From positions 1 through 14,587 of the forward strand of contig JASHWO010000290.1 in the NCBI GenBank assembly GCA_030044045.1: a stretch of 14,587 nt of DNA. The letters are read 5' to 3'. Position 1 is the first letter of the stretch. Each line of letters begins with the position of its first letter. Source of the DNA: Acidimicrobiales bacterium. Lineage in GTDB: Bacteria > Actinomycetota > Acidimicrobiia > Acidimicrobiales > RAAP-2. Below, in pieces: positions 7,097-13,633 of the stretch. Position numbers and translations under genes: made by a program. The notes under the pieces were generated by a model, which saw nothing but the letters and a program-made list of their open reading frames with translations, was not told the DNA's origin and made no database searches.

Positions 7097-7117
7097 GGTG
7101 GCCGGTGGCCGGTGGCC
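7097..7117 (+). repeat. Tandem heptamer GGTGGCC x3 over the start codon
   Basis: Three perfect, uninterrupted copies of GGTGGCC, each containing a GTG. Only the middle GTG (7105) is in frame with the acyl-CoA dehydrogenase. Because the unit is seven bases, gain or loss of a copy would change which GTG is in frame. Confidence 0.8.
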
Positions 7118-8328
7118 AGGGAGCCGACCCGATGGCGGAGAACGAGGACCAGGCGGCCCTGCGCCAGCTGGCCCGGGAGGTGGCCGAGCGGGAGGTGGCG
7201 CCCCGGGCGGCCCACGGCGACGAGTCGGGCGAGGTGCCGGTCGAGGCCATGAAGGCCCTGGCCGCCGCCGACCTGTTCCGGGTGACCATCGGCGAGCAGT
7301 GGGGCGGCCTGGGCTTCGGCGACGTGGAGGCCGCCATCGTGCTCGAGGAGATCGCCCGCCACGACGTCTCCACGGCCATCTGCTGCCAGCTGGCCTACAA
7401 CGGCCCGGCCCGGGGGATCGAGCACCTGGGCAGCCCCGCCCTACAGGACCGCTGGCTGCCGGCGGTGGCCGACGGGGAGGCCATCGTGAGCATCGGGATC
7501 ACCGAGCCCGACGCCGGCTCGGCCGTGCAGCACATGCGCAGCTCGCTGGTGGCCGACGGCCCGGGCCGGTGGCGGCTGAACGGCTACAAGAACTACTCCA
7601 CGCTCGGGCACGCCGCCGCCGGGGTGCTGGTGTGGTGCCGGTGGCCCGGCGGCGACGGCGCCAAGGGGATCGGTGCCGTGGTGGTGCCCATGGGCCGGGA
7701 GGGGGTGTCCCTGACCGGCCGCCACCGGGGGATGGGCATCCACGCCGCCACCGAGGCCGAGATCGCCTTCGACGGCGTGCCGCTGACCGAGGACGACGTG
7801 CTGCTGGCCGGCGACCCGGCGACCAACGCCTCGTTCAAGACGCTGCTGGCCCACCTGAACCACGAGCGTTGCGGGAACGCCGCCATGTGCATCGGTGCTG
7901 CCCAGGGGGCGCTGGAGCGGGCTGTCGGCTATATGCGGGACCGGGTGGTGGGGGGCCGGCCCATCGCCGACCTGCAGGGGCTCCAGTGGAAGCTGGCCGA
8001 CATGGCCGTCCAGCTGGAGGGGGCCCGGCTGCTGCTGGCCCGGGCGGTGCGGCTGGCCGGGCCGGGTGGCACCCCGCCGGCCCTGGAGACGGCCATGGCC
8101 AAGACCGCGGCCAACCTTGCGGCCAAGCTGGTGTGCGACGAGGCCATGCAGATCCACGGGGGCTACGGCTACAGCCGGGAGTACCCGCTGGAGCGGGCCT
8201 ACCGGGACATCCGGGGGCTGTGCATCGGGGCCGGGACCATCGAGGCCCAGCGGAACTACATCGGCGCCGCCGTGGCCCGGGGCGCCGCCACCGTCTCGCC
8301 CGGCTGGATCGCCAACCCGGGAGGGTAG
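7105..8328 (+). CDS. Acyl-CoA dehydrogenase with isovaleryl-type catalytic base
   Basis: A 407-residue acyl-CoA dehydrogenase. The FAD loop is IGITEPDAGSA (130-140); the C-terminal flavin contact is QIHGGYGYSREYPLERAYRD (349-368). The usual YEGT base motif is replaced by IGAGTIEAQRN (374-384), with Ala376 where the glutamate should be. Instead LNHERCGNAA (251-260) offers Glu254 in the helix that carries the base in isovaleryl-CoA and long-chain dehydrogenases. The enzyme is therefore probably active but of that class. GTG 7105 is preceded by AAGAGGTG at 7093-7100; ATG 7132 is a good alternative, preceded by AGGGAG. The GTG lies in a tandem heptamer repeat. It is divergent from the VOC gene. 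The substrate, perhaps a branched or acyl-carrier-bound acyl chain, is unknown. Confidence 0.92.
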   Translation: MAGGQGADPMAENEDQAALRQLAREVAEREVAPRAAHGDESGEVPVEAMKALAAADLFRVTIGEQWGGLGFGDVEAAIVLEEIARHDVSTAICCQLAYNGPARGIEHLGSPALQDRWLPAVADGEAIVSIGITEPDAGSAVQHMRSSLVADGPGRWRLNGYKNYSTLGHAAAGVLVWCRWPGGDGAKGIGAVVVPMGREGVSLTGRHRGMGIHAATEAEIAFDGVPLTEDDVLLAGDPATNASFKTLLAHLNHERCGNAAMCIGAAQGALERAVGYMRDRVVGGRPIADLQGLQWKLADMAVQLEGARLLLARAVRLAGPGGTPPALETAMAKTAANLAAKLVCDEAMQIHGGYGYSREYPLERAYRDIRGLCIGAGTIEAQRNYIGAAVARGAATVSPGWIANPGG

Positions 8329-8422
8329 GCCGCCCGGCGCGCCGGCCCGGCTGGTGCGGCGTGCCCGCGACGGTGGGGTTGGTCGGAGACGGTGCTGACG
8401 GAGGCGCCCGCGACGGGACCCG

Positions 8423-8587
8423 TCACACGACGTGGAGCCGGAACCCGTACCGCTCGGCCATCTCGCCGATGCGTGCTTCGAGATGGACGACTGCCGTAGT
8501 CAGCTCCGCGAAGGACGCGGGGTCATCGTTCGGGGAGGGGTCGCTCGTTGGAATTCCCCATGGTACGCGCGGTTCTCGAACAGGGGG
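8423..8587 (-). pseudogene. Possible C-terminal gene fragment (unrecognised)
   Basis: On the minus strand an open frame ends at a TGA (8425-8423) and reads back to a TAG just beyond 8587. Its last part, FAELTTAVVHLEARIGEMAE followed by RYGFRLHVV, looks like a real amphipathic helix with protein-like composition, and it has no plausible start codon before the upstream stop. It may be the surviving tail of a gene disrupted at the islet edge. I do not recognise the family, and a chance open frame in GC-rich DNA cannot be excluded. Confidence 0.28.
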
Positions 8588-8639
8588 TGGACCCCGCTAT
8601 CCAAGCACTTTTAGAATAAACGTGTAGATATTTGCGAAT

Positions 8640-8645
8640 AGGAGG
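8640..8645 (+). promoter_or_regulatory. Strong ribosome-binding site for the secreted protein
   Basis: AGGAGG lies eight bases before ATG 8654 in an otherwise AT-rich leader. It fixes the start of the secreted-protein gene and, being a full consensus match, contrasts with the weak or absent sites of several neighbours. Confidence 0.7.
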
Positions 8646-8653
8646 CAGAGTTC

Positions 8654-9178
8654 ATGAAACTACGAACGTTCCGTCTTCTCGGTGTGAGCGCAGCGCTGCT
8701 GATCCCAGTAGGCGGCGTCTCACTGCTTGGAGGTGGTACGGCAGGGGCATCTGCTCCGACCGGCACAGTCACCGTGAAGTTCATCTTCACCACACACATG
8801 CACCTGGGAGGTGGGAAAGGCACATGCACAACACTGGTAAGCGATCACATCCATTGCACATCGACATGGACAATCGGGCTTTCTGGAACCGGATGGCTCA
8901 ACACATTTTCTTCAGGTTCCACAGTCGTAACGGATACACATCTTACGCTCGGAACTTCGGTATCCTTTACGTTAATATATACAGCGATAGGCGGGACAAC
9001 ATGCACCATCCATTTGGGTACGTCTATTAAGCTGAAGTACAGATCAACAACATCAGGGACCTACGAGAAGACGGTGACGCTCACGGCGCCGACGGTGACG
9101 CCAACGAACGCGAGATGCACAGGGATTAAGACCTTAATCACAGGAGGAACACTCACGGCAACAGTCAAGCTGTCGTAA
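8654..9178 (+). CDS. Small secreted four-cysteine protein, unknown function
   Basis: A 174-residue protein with a classic signal peptide: basic MKLRTFR, a hydrophobic core to about residue 27, and an AGASA site with predicted cleavage after Ala34. The mature part of about 140 residues is rich in Thr, Ser and Gly with alternating hydrophobics, suggesting an all-beta fold. It has exactly four cysteines (58, 68, 117, 155), enough for two disulfides. There is no lipobox, transmembrane anchor or sorting motif, so it should be released or loosely wall-bound. The gene uses many A/T-ending codons and includes AT-rich runs unlike any neighbour, pointing to recent acquisition. It has a consensus ribosome site and its own downstream hairpin, so it is a self-contained unit between a metabolic cluster and an IS/tRNA junction. 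I recognise no family. Confidence 0.78.
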   Translation: MKLRTFRLLGVSAALLIPVGGVSLLGGGTAGASAPTGTVTVKFIFTTHMHLGGGKGTCTTLVSDHIHCTSTWTIGLSGTGWLNTFSSGSTVVTDTHLTLGTSVSFTLIYTAIGGTTCTIHLGTSIKLKYRSTTSGTYEKTVTLTAPTVTPTNARCTGIKTLITGGTLTATVKLS

Positions 9179-9202
9179 GCAATGTCGAGTTCGATCGGGT
9201 AC

Positions 9203-9245
9203 AGACAAGGCGGTGGGGGGCACAGTCCGCCCCACCGCCTTGTCT
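9203..9245 (+). terminator. Strong hairpin, likely terminator of the secreted-protein gene
   Basis: A perfect 16-bp stem (AGACAAGGCGGTGGGG at 9203-9218 with its complement at 9230-9245) encloses an 11-base loop, starting 24 bases after the stop codon. No T-run follows, as is frequent for actinobacterial terminators. The position right after the gene supports termination; the stem is symmetrical, so it could also act on leftward transcripts. Confidence 0.7.
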
Positions 9246-9648
9246 CGTGTCGGTGTCCAGGTGGGCCTACTCCGGTTTGATGGCTTGTACCACCGAGAAA
9301 AGCGACGCTGAGGAGCGGTGAGCACCGACCAGATATGGGCGACGGCTCGCCCACTTCTACGAACGAGTCGCGGCTGTTATTGCCGTCAGGGGGAGACGAA
9401 GTGGCTATCTGGCAGACTTCAGGTTTTGGAAACAAAAGACCTTCGCTTAACCCGCCGCATTCACGGGAAGTCCGGCGTCCGTTCTGAACCCATGGTTCGG
9501 GCCGCTCGAGCGGCGTTGCCAACGATCTCTCCTTCGGCGAAGAGGGACGCCGTCATTGTGGTCGCTTGTCGGGGTCAAAGATGACCCAAGGAGCTGCTTC
9601 GGAGCGCGTGCTGTCAACCCGGTGCCCTCTGGCGGGAACGAATCCCTG
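9246..9648. other. Gene-free stretch
   Basis: I find no supported gene in these 403 bases: the open frames on both strands lack ribosome sites, family motifs and the host's third-position G/C bias. Two small hairpins are visible, one with a GAAA loop and a two-base bulge (9421-9442) and one perfect six-pair stem GGGTCA/TGACCC (9572-9587). Composition is intermediate between the AT-richer secreted gene and the host-like DNA. Confidence 0.5.
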
Positions 9649-9672
9649 AAGGGTCCGACAACCGACGCCGGC
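9649..9672 (+). repeat. Left terminal inverted repeat of the IS
   Basis: Begins AAGGGTCCGACAACCGA and ends CCGGC. Compared with the reverse complement of the right end, 21 positions agree, with two mismatches and a one-base gap. Confidence 0.65.
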
Positions 9673-9679
9673 TTGACCA

Positions 9680-9705
9680 GGCAGGATCGGAGCGACGATC
9701 CTGCC
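9680..9705 (+). repeat. Perfect 10-bp hairpin just before the transposase start
   Basis: GGCAGGATCG and CGATCCTGCC pair around a six-base loop, ending five bases before GTG 9711. Many IS elements have a stem at this place that hides the transposase start from read-through transcripts; that role is inference here. Confidence 0.55.
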
Positions 9706-9710
9706 GTGCC

Positions 9711-10541
9711 GTGGTCCTCAGCTTCCTCTTTCGCCTGGTCCGTCGCGTGGTCGAGTGCCTCCGCGTCCACCGGATGGATGCCGTCGCCGAGGACACCGAG
9801 ATGCTGGTGCTCCGTCACCACCTGGCGGTCCCGCGCCGCCAGGTCGGTCGGCTCCGCTTCTCCTGGTCTGACCGGGCACTGGTCGCGGCGTTGGCAAAGC
9901 TCGTACCCCGCGAGCGCTGGGCGAGCTCCCTGATCACTCCCGAGACCATCTTGCGCTGGCACCGTGTCCTCGTCCGGCGGCGCTGGACGTACCCGCACCG
10001 GCGACCCGGTCGCCCTCCCCTACCAGAAGAGACAGCGGCGCTGATCCTCGGTTCGCCCGGGAGAACCCCCGCTGGGGCTACCTGCGCATCGTCGGCGAGC
10101 TGAAGAGGCTCGGCGTCACCACCAACCCCGATGGCCCCTGGGCGACCCGACTTCTGTGCCGAGATCGAGGACGCAGGGCGTCAGGTGTGGTTCCTCATCT
10201 GTGACCAGGATTCCAAGTTCACCGCTTGCTTCGATGAGGTCTTCGCCTCGATCGGCGCCGAGGTGATCCGCACCCCGGTGCGGTCCCCGAAGGCGAACGC
10301 CCTCGCCGGGCGCTGGGTTCGCCCGGTCCGAGAGGACTGTCTCGACCACCTGCTCGTGGTCTCCAGACGCCACTTGGAGGCGGTCCTCGGTGAGTACGTC
10401 GAGCACTACGACCGGGCTCGGCCCCACCGTGGGCTTGCCCTGGTGCCGCCGCATCGGGCAGCAGTGGCCGGCAACCCCGGCAAGGTCCACCACCACCACC
10501 ACCTCGGCGGGCTCGTCCACGAGTACGACCGCGCCGCCTGA
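9711..10541 (+). pseudogene. Broken integrase-core (rve/DDE) transposase
   Basis: Three pieces of one transposase remain. The first, from GTG 9711, has EMLVLRHHLAVPRRQVGR and WTYPHRRPGRPPL, the typical N-terminal helix-turn-helix region. At about 10050 one base is missing and reading continues one frame over as FARENPRWGYLRIVGELKRL. Then LGVT runs directly into TNPDGPWAT (about 10118-10147), joining segments that in related proteins are separated by several dozen residues, so the part with the first catalytic Asp is gone. A second frame change at 10150-10157 restores the first frame, giving FLICDQDSKFTACFDEVF, IRTPVRSPKANA and the usual C-terminal LGGLVHEYDRAA. The last catalytic position, normally Glu in ANAxAERW, is Gly here (ALAGRWV). 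The enzyme must be inactive. Confidence 0.85.
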
Positions 10542-10697
10542 CCGCTACCGATCCCGGTACGCACACTCCCGAACAGGCGTCAGGCCACGGGGATCCGGCC
10601 GTTGTTCACGGCACGAGCCTGCCACCGTCTGTCGGCCGTCGTCACGTCTGCACCCGTTCGGGGATGCCCCTTACGCCGTCCGATCAGTCCCGATAGT

Positions 10698-10720
10698 GCC
10701 GGTTCGGTTCTCGGACCCTT
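10698..10720 (-). repeat. Right terminal inverted repeat of the IS
   Basis: Read on the minus strand it begins AAGGGTCCGAGAACCGA and ends CCGGC, matching the left end at 9649-9672. Confidence 0.65.
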
Positions 10721-10743
10721 TAGGATCGAGCGAAAGCACCAGT

Positions 10744-10763
10744 TCCGCACAGGTTCGTGCGGA
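10744..10763 (-). terminator. Hairpin downstream of tRNA-Arg, possible terminator
   Basis: A seven-pair stem (TCCGCAC / GTGCGGA) with a six-base loop lies 11 bases beyond the tRNA 3' end in the direction of its transcription. There is no T-run, so terminator function is only likely by position. Confidence 0.4.
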
Positions 10764-10774
10764 GGACTGGTCGG

Positions 10775-10846
10775 CGCCCCAGGCAGGACTCGAACCTGCG
10801 CACCCGGCTCCGGAGGCCGGTGCTCTATCCGCTGAGCTACTGGGGC
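10775..10846 (-). tRNA. tRNA-Arg (anticodon CCG)
   Basis: Read on the minus strand all arms fold: acceptor GCCCCAG/CTGGGGC with discriminator G, D stem GCTC/GAGC, anticodon stem CCGGC/GCCGG around CTCCGGA (anticodon CCG, reading CGG), a four-base variable loop, and T stem GCAGG/CCTGC around TTCGAGT. The total is 72 bases and the CCA end is not encoded. TACGAT (10862-10857) ends ten bases before the 5' end and may be its -10 box. CGG is expected to be heavily used in this GC-rich genome. It is divergent from lysA and its 3' side faces the IS remnant. Confidence 0.96.
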
Positions 10847-10874
10847 AGAGGGGACGATCGTAGTCGCCCGGGCC

Positions 10875-10902
10875 CCAGTCCCCTGCCGCCAGTCCCCTGC
10901 CG
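10875..10902. repeat. Tandem 14-bp direct repeat before lysA
   Basis: Two perfect adjoining copies of CCAGTCCCCTGCCG fill the gap between the divergent tRNA-Arg and lysA genes and end at the candidate lysA -10 element. The repeat could be a paired protein-binding site or a simple duplication. Confidence 0.75.
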
Positions 10903-10908
10903 TATCCT
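10903..10908 (+). promoter_or_regulatory. Candidate -10 element (TATCCT) of lysA
   Basis: TATCCT fits TANNNT and ends eight bases before ATG 10917, giving a leader of only about one or two bases. No Shine-Dalgarno sequence exists. The arrangement, including the CCCCCGATG that follows, is much like that in front of the TesB-like gene. Confidence 0.42.
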
Positions 10909-10916
10909 CGCCCCCG

Positions 10917-12221
10917 ATGGCCGTCCCCACCGACCCGCCCGAGCAGCACCTGCTCCCCGACAGCGCGGCCACCGGCCCCGACGGGCACCTGCGGGTGGGC
11001 GGCCTCGACCTGCTGGACCTGGCCGCCACCTACGGCACCCCCCTCTTCGTCTACGACGAGGGCCACCTGCGGGCCCGGTGCCGGGAGGCGGTGGCGGCCT
11101 GGGGCGACGGGGTGGCCTACGCCACCAAGGCCTTCCTCTGCCGGGCCATGGCCCGGCTGGCCCACGAGGAGGGCATGTGCCTGGACGTCGCCACCGGGGG
11201 CGAGCTGCACGTGGCCCTGGCCGCCGGGGTCCCGGCCGGCCGCCTGGTGCTCCACGGGAACAACAAGTCCGACGCCGAGCTGGCCCGGGCCCTCGACGTG
11301 GGGGTCGGGCGGATCGTGGTGGACTCCTTCGACGAGATCGCCCGGCTGGGGACGCTGACCGACGAGCCGCGGGGCGACCGGCCCCGTCCCCGGGTGCTGG
11401 TGCGAGTCACCCCCGGGGTGGAGGTCCACACCCACGAGTTCGTGCGTACCGGGCAGGAGGACTCGAAGTTCGGCTTCTCCGTGGCCGCCGGGGCCGCCGC
11501 CCGGGCGGTGGCCGCGCTGGAGCTCCTGCCCGGGGTGGAGCTGGTGGGGGTGCACGCCCACATCGGCAGCCAGGTCTTCGACGTGGGCCACTTCGAGCAG
11601 GCGGCCGAGGTCCTGGGCGGCTTCTTCGCCCCGCTGGACCTGCCCGAGCTGGTGGTGGGGGGCGGGCTGGGGGTGGCCTACGTGAACGGCGAGCGGGCGC
11701 CGGGCCAGGCCGAGTGGGCCGCTGCCGCCCGGGAGGCCTGCCGGGCGGCCGGGGTGTCGCCGGCAACCCGGGTCACCGCCGAGCCCGGCCGCTCGATCGT
11801 GGCCACCGCCGGCCTCACCCTCTACCGGGTGGGCACGGTCAAGGACCTCCCGGGCATCCGTACCTACGTGGCGGTGGACGGGGGCATGAGCGACAACCCC
11901 CGCCCCGTGCTCTACGGCAGCGGCTACGAGGCGTTCCTGCCTCGCGAGGTGGAGGCGCCCCGGCCCCGGGCGGCCCGGGTGGTGGGCAAGCACTGCGAGA
12001 GCGGGGACGTGCTGGTGGCCGAGGCCTGCCTGCCGGCCGACCTGGCCGTGGGTGACGTGCTGGCCACCCCGGTGACCGGCGCCTACGGGTACTCGATGGC
12101 CTCCAACTACAACAAGGTGCCCCGCCCGCCGGTGGTGTTCGTCTCCGGCGGCCAGGCCCGGATGGTGGTGCGGGGCGAGACCCTGGACGACCTGCTCCGG
12201 CTCGACGCCGGAGACGCCTGA
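10917..12221 (+). CDS. lysA: Diaminopimelate decarboxylase
   Basis: A 434-residue PLP enzyme, fold type III (alanine-racemase-like barrel plus beta domain), which makes L-lysine from meso-diaminopimelate in the last step of lysine synthesis. Lys71 in AYATKAF binds PLP. HGNNKS (113-118), HAHIGSQ (213-219), the glycine loop VVGGGLGVAY (246-255), AEPGRSIV (288-295), the active-site KHCESGDVL (358-366, Cys360 supplied across the dimer) and GAYGYSMASNYN (388-399) are all present. The length is normal. The start at 10917 gives a usual N-terminus and a -10-like TATCCT lies just before it. It is followed after 51 bp by hom in the same direction, the common actinobacterial order lysA-hom-thrC. Confidence 0.97.
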   Translation: MAVPTDPPEQHLLPDSAATGPDGHLRVGGLDLLDLAATYGTPLFVYDEGHLRARCREAVAAWGDGVAYATKAFLCRAMARLAHEEGMCLDVATGGELHVALAAGVPAGRLVLHGNNKSDAELARALDVGVGRIVVDSFDEIARLGTLTDEPRGDRPRPRVLVRVTPGVEVHTHEFVRTGQEDSKFGFSVAAGAAARAVAALELLPGVELVGVHAHIGSQVFDVGHFEQAAEVLGGFFAPLDLPELVVGGGLGVAYVNGERAPGQAEWAAAAREACRAAGVSPATRVTAEPGRSIVATAGLTLYRVGTVKDLPGIRTYVAVDGGMSDNPRPVLYGSGYEAFLPREVEAPRPRAARVVGKHCESGDVLVAEACLPADLAVGDVLATPVTGAYGYSMASNYNKVPRPPVVFVSGGQARMVVRGETLDDLLRLDAGDA

Positions 12222-12260
12222 CCGCCGTGCCGCCCGGCGGACCGGCCCCCGGCCAGGCAG

Positions 12261-12266
12261 TACCGT
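12261..12266 (+). promoter_or_regulatory. Candidate -10 element (TACCGT) of hom
   Basis: TACCGT fits TANNNT and ends exactly six bases before ATG 12273, which would give a leaderless message. No Shine-Dalgarno sequence is present in the 51-bp gap after lysA and no -35 box is clear, so this rests on position and on the same pattern at lysA and the TesB-like gene. Confidence 0.36.
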
Positions 12267-12272
12267 GGGCGG

Positions 12273-13631
12273 ATGGTCGGTGCCGCCCATGACACGAGCC
12301 CGGTGCGGGTGGCCGTGCTGGGCTGCGGCAACGTCGGCGGCGCCCTGGCCGAGCTGCTGGCCACCCGGCCCGAGGCCATCGCCGTTCGCACCGGCGTGCA
12401 CTTCGAGCTGGCCGGGGTGGCGGTGCGCGACCTCGCCCGGCCGCGCCCGCCGGGCGTGCCGGCGGGCCTCCTGACCGACGACGCCAAGGCGCTGGTCGAG
12501 CGGCCGGACGTCGACGTGGTGGTGGAGCTCATCGGCGGCTTGGACCCGGCCCGCACCCTGGTGGAGGCGGCGCTGCGGGCCGGGCGGCCGGTGGTCACCG
12601 GGAACAAGGCGCTGCTGGCCGAGGCCGGCGGCGAGCTGGCCGAGCTGGCGGCGGCCCACGGCGTGGACCTGCTCTACGAGGCGGCGGTGGCCGGGGCCAT
12701 CCCGGTGATCCGGCCGTTACGGGAGTCCCTGGCCGGCGAGCGGGTGCTCCGGGTGATGGGCATCGTCAACGGCACCACGAACTACATCCTCACCCGCATG
12801 GCCGACGACGGCATGGACTACGCCGATGCCCTGGAGGAGGCCCAGCGGCTCGGGTTGGCCGAGGAGGACCCCACCGCCGACGTGGAGGGCCACGACGCCG
12901 CGGCCAAGGCGGCCATCCTGGCCGGGCTGGCCTTCGGCGCCGAGGTGCTGGGGGTCGACGTGCACCGGGAGGGGATCACCGGGGTGCGGGCCGTCGACGT
13001 GGCCTTCGCCGACCGGTTGGGCTACGTGGTGAAGCTGCTGGCCGTGGCCGAGCTGGTGGGCGGCAGCGCTGGGCCGCCGGGTGGCAGTCCCGAGCCGGTG
13101 GGCGGTGGCCCCGAGCTGTCGGTGCGGGTGCACCCGGCGATGGTCCCCCGGACCCATCCCCTGGCGTCGGTGCGGGGTGCCTTCAACGCCGTGTTCGTGG
13201 AAGGCGAGCACGCCGGCGAGCTCATGCTCTACGGCCGGGGTGCGGGTGGCGCGCCCACGGCCAGCGCCGTGTTGGGCGACCTGATCGACGCCAGCCGGAA
13301 CCTGCGGTCGGGCGCCCACGCCCCGCCGCCCCGGCGGGGGGCCACCGTCCTGCGGCCGCTGGCCGACCTGCACGCCGCCTTCTACCTGAGCCTCGACGTG
13401 GAGGACCGCCCGGGGGTGCTGGCCGCGGTGGCCACCGTCTTCGGCGACCACGGCGTGTCGATCCGGACGATGGAGCAGGTGGGGCTGGGCCGGGAGGCCC
13501 GCCTCATCTTCCTCACCCACACCGCCCGAGAGGGCGACGTCCAGGCCACCATTGCCGACCTGCAACGGCTCGACGCGGTCGACCGGGTGGGCGGGGTGCT
13601 CCGGGTGGCCGCCGCCGGCCCCGAGGAGTGA
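12273..13631 (+). CDS. hom: Homoserine dehydrogenase with ACT domain
   Basis: A 452-residue enzyme that reduces aspartate semialdehyde to homoserine, the branch point toward threonine and methionine. The NAD(P)-binding fold begins with [11 protein letters not shown] (13-23). [11 protein letters not shown] (107-117) holds the conserved Lys112, [11 protein letters not shown] (163-173) the substrate loop, and [20 protein letters not shown] (198-217) the catalytic Asp/Lys region. The C-terminal ACT domain starts near [20 protein letters not shown] (376-395) and is the usual site of feedback control by threonine. A glycine/proline-rich stretch (263-280) is inserted between the catalytic parts, probably a flexible surface loop. 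Its stop overlaps or abuts the thrC start, so the two are coupled. Confidence 0.97.
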   Translation: MVGAAHDTSPVRVAVLGCGNVGGALAELLATRPEAIAVRTGVHFELAGVAVRDLARPRPPGVPAGLLTDDAKALVERPDVDVVVELIGGLDPARTLVEAALRAGRPVVTGNKALLAEAGGELAELAAAHGVDLLYEAAVAGAIPVIRPLRESLAGERVLRVMGIVNGTTNYILTRMADDGMDYADALEEAQRLGLAEEDPTADVEGHDAAAKAAILAGLAFGAEVLGVDVHREGITGVRAVDVAFADRLGYVVKLLAVAELVGGSAGPPGGSPEPVGGGPELSVRVHPAMVPRTHPLASVRGAFNAVFVEGEHAGELMLYGRGAGGAPTASAVLGDLIDASRNLRSGAHAPPPRRGATVLRPLADLHAAFYLSLDVEDRPGVLAAVATVFGDHGVSIRTMEQVGLGREARLIFLTHTAREGDVQATIADLQRLDAVDRVGGVLRVAAAGPEE

Positions 13632-13633
13632 CG

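Larger units (their letters stand above)
8329..8653. other. Intergenic region with a possible gene remnant
   Basis: This 325-bp gap holds no intact gene. It contains a 12-bp palindrome CCGGCGCGCCGG (8334-8345), the minus-strand coding-like remnant listed separately (8423-8587), and from about 8600 an abrupt change to AT-rich sequence that leads into the secreted-protein gene. The AT-rich part includes TAGAAT (8612-8617) as a possible -10, without a matching -35. Confidence 0.5.
9649..10720 (+). mobile_element. Decayed insertion sequence with terminal inverted repeats
   Basis: The element is bounded by imperfect inverted repeats (9649-9672 and 10698-10720) that share AAGGGTCCGA, then AACCGA after one mismatch, then CCGGC. 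Between them lies a single broken integrase-core transposase. The total of about 1.07 kb is short because the transposase has lost an internal block; the intact element would probably be near 1.3 kb. No clear target-site duplication remains at the flanks. It sits 54 bp from the 3' end of a tRNA-Arg gene. IS family is not assigned; the protein belongs to the rve-type (IS3/IS481-like) group. Confidence 0.7.

Noticed and set aside
8334..8345. Palindrome CCGGCGCGCCGG as a terminator
   Set aside because: Only six base pairs with no loop; it cannot form a useful hairpin and is likely by chance in GC-rich DNA.
8432..8614. Rightward 60-codon open frame
   Set aside because: No ribosome site and a non-protein-like composition; the opposite strand reads more like protein.
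9061..9522. Leftward open frame over the end of the secreted-protein gene
   Set aside because: No ribosome site or motif; it runs through the terminator hairpin and antisense to a better gene.
10485..10502. Run of histidine codons (VHHHHHL) in the transposase remnant
   Set aside because: It comes from a CAC triplet run near the end of a dead gene and is not a metal-binding domain.
8330..10774. Integrase-type attachment repeats of the tRNA-Arg end
   Set aside because: No second copy of the tRNA 3' segment was found by eye in the islet, and no integrase gene is present.
10671..12659. Leftward open frame of 662 codons
   Set aside because: It crosses lysA, the tRNA and part of hom antisense; the stretch SSSSADRAPASGAG is the well-known false translation of a tRNA gene.
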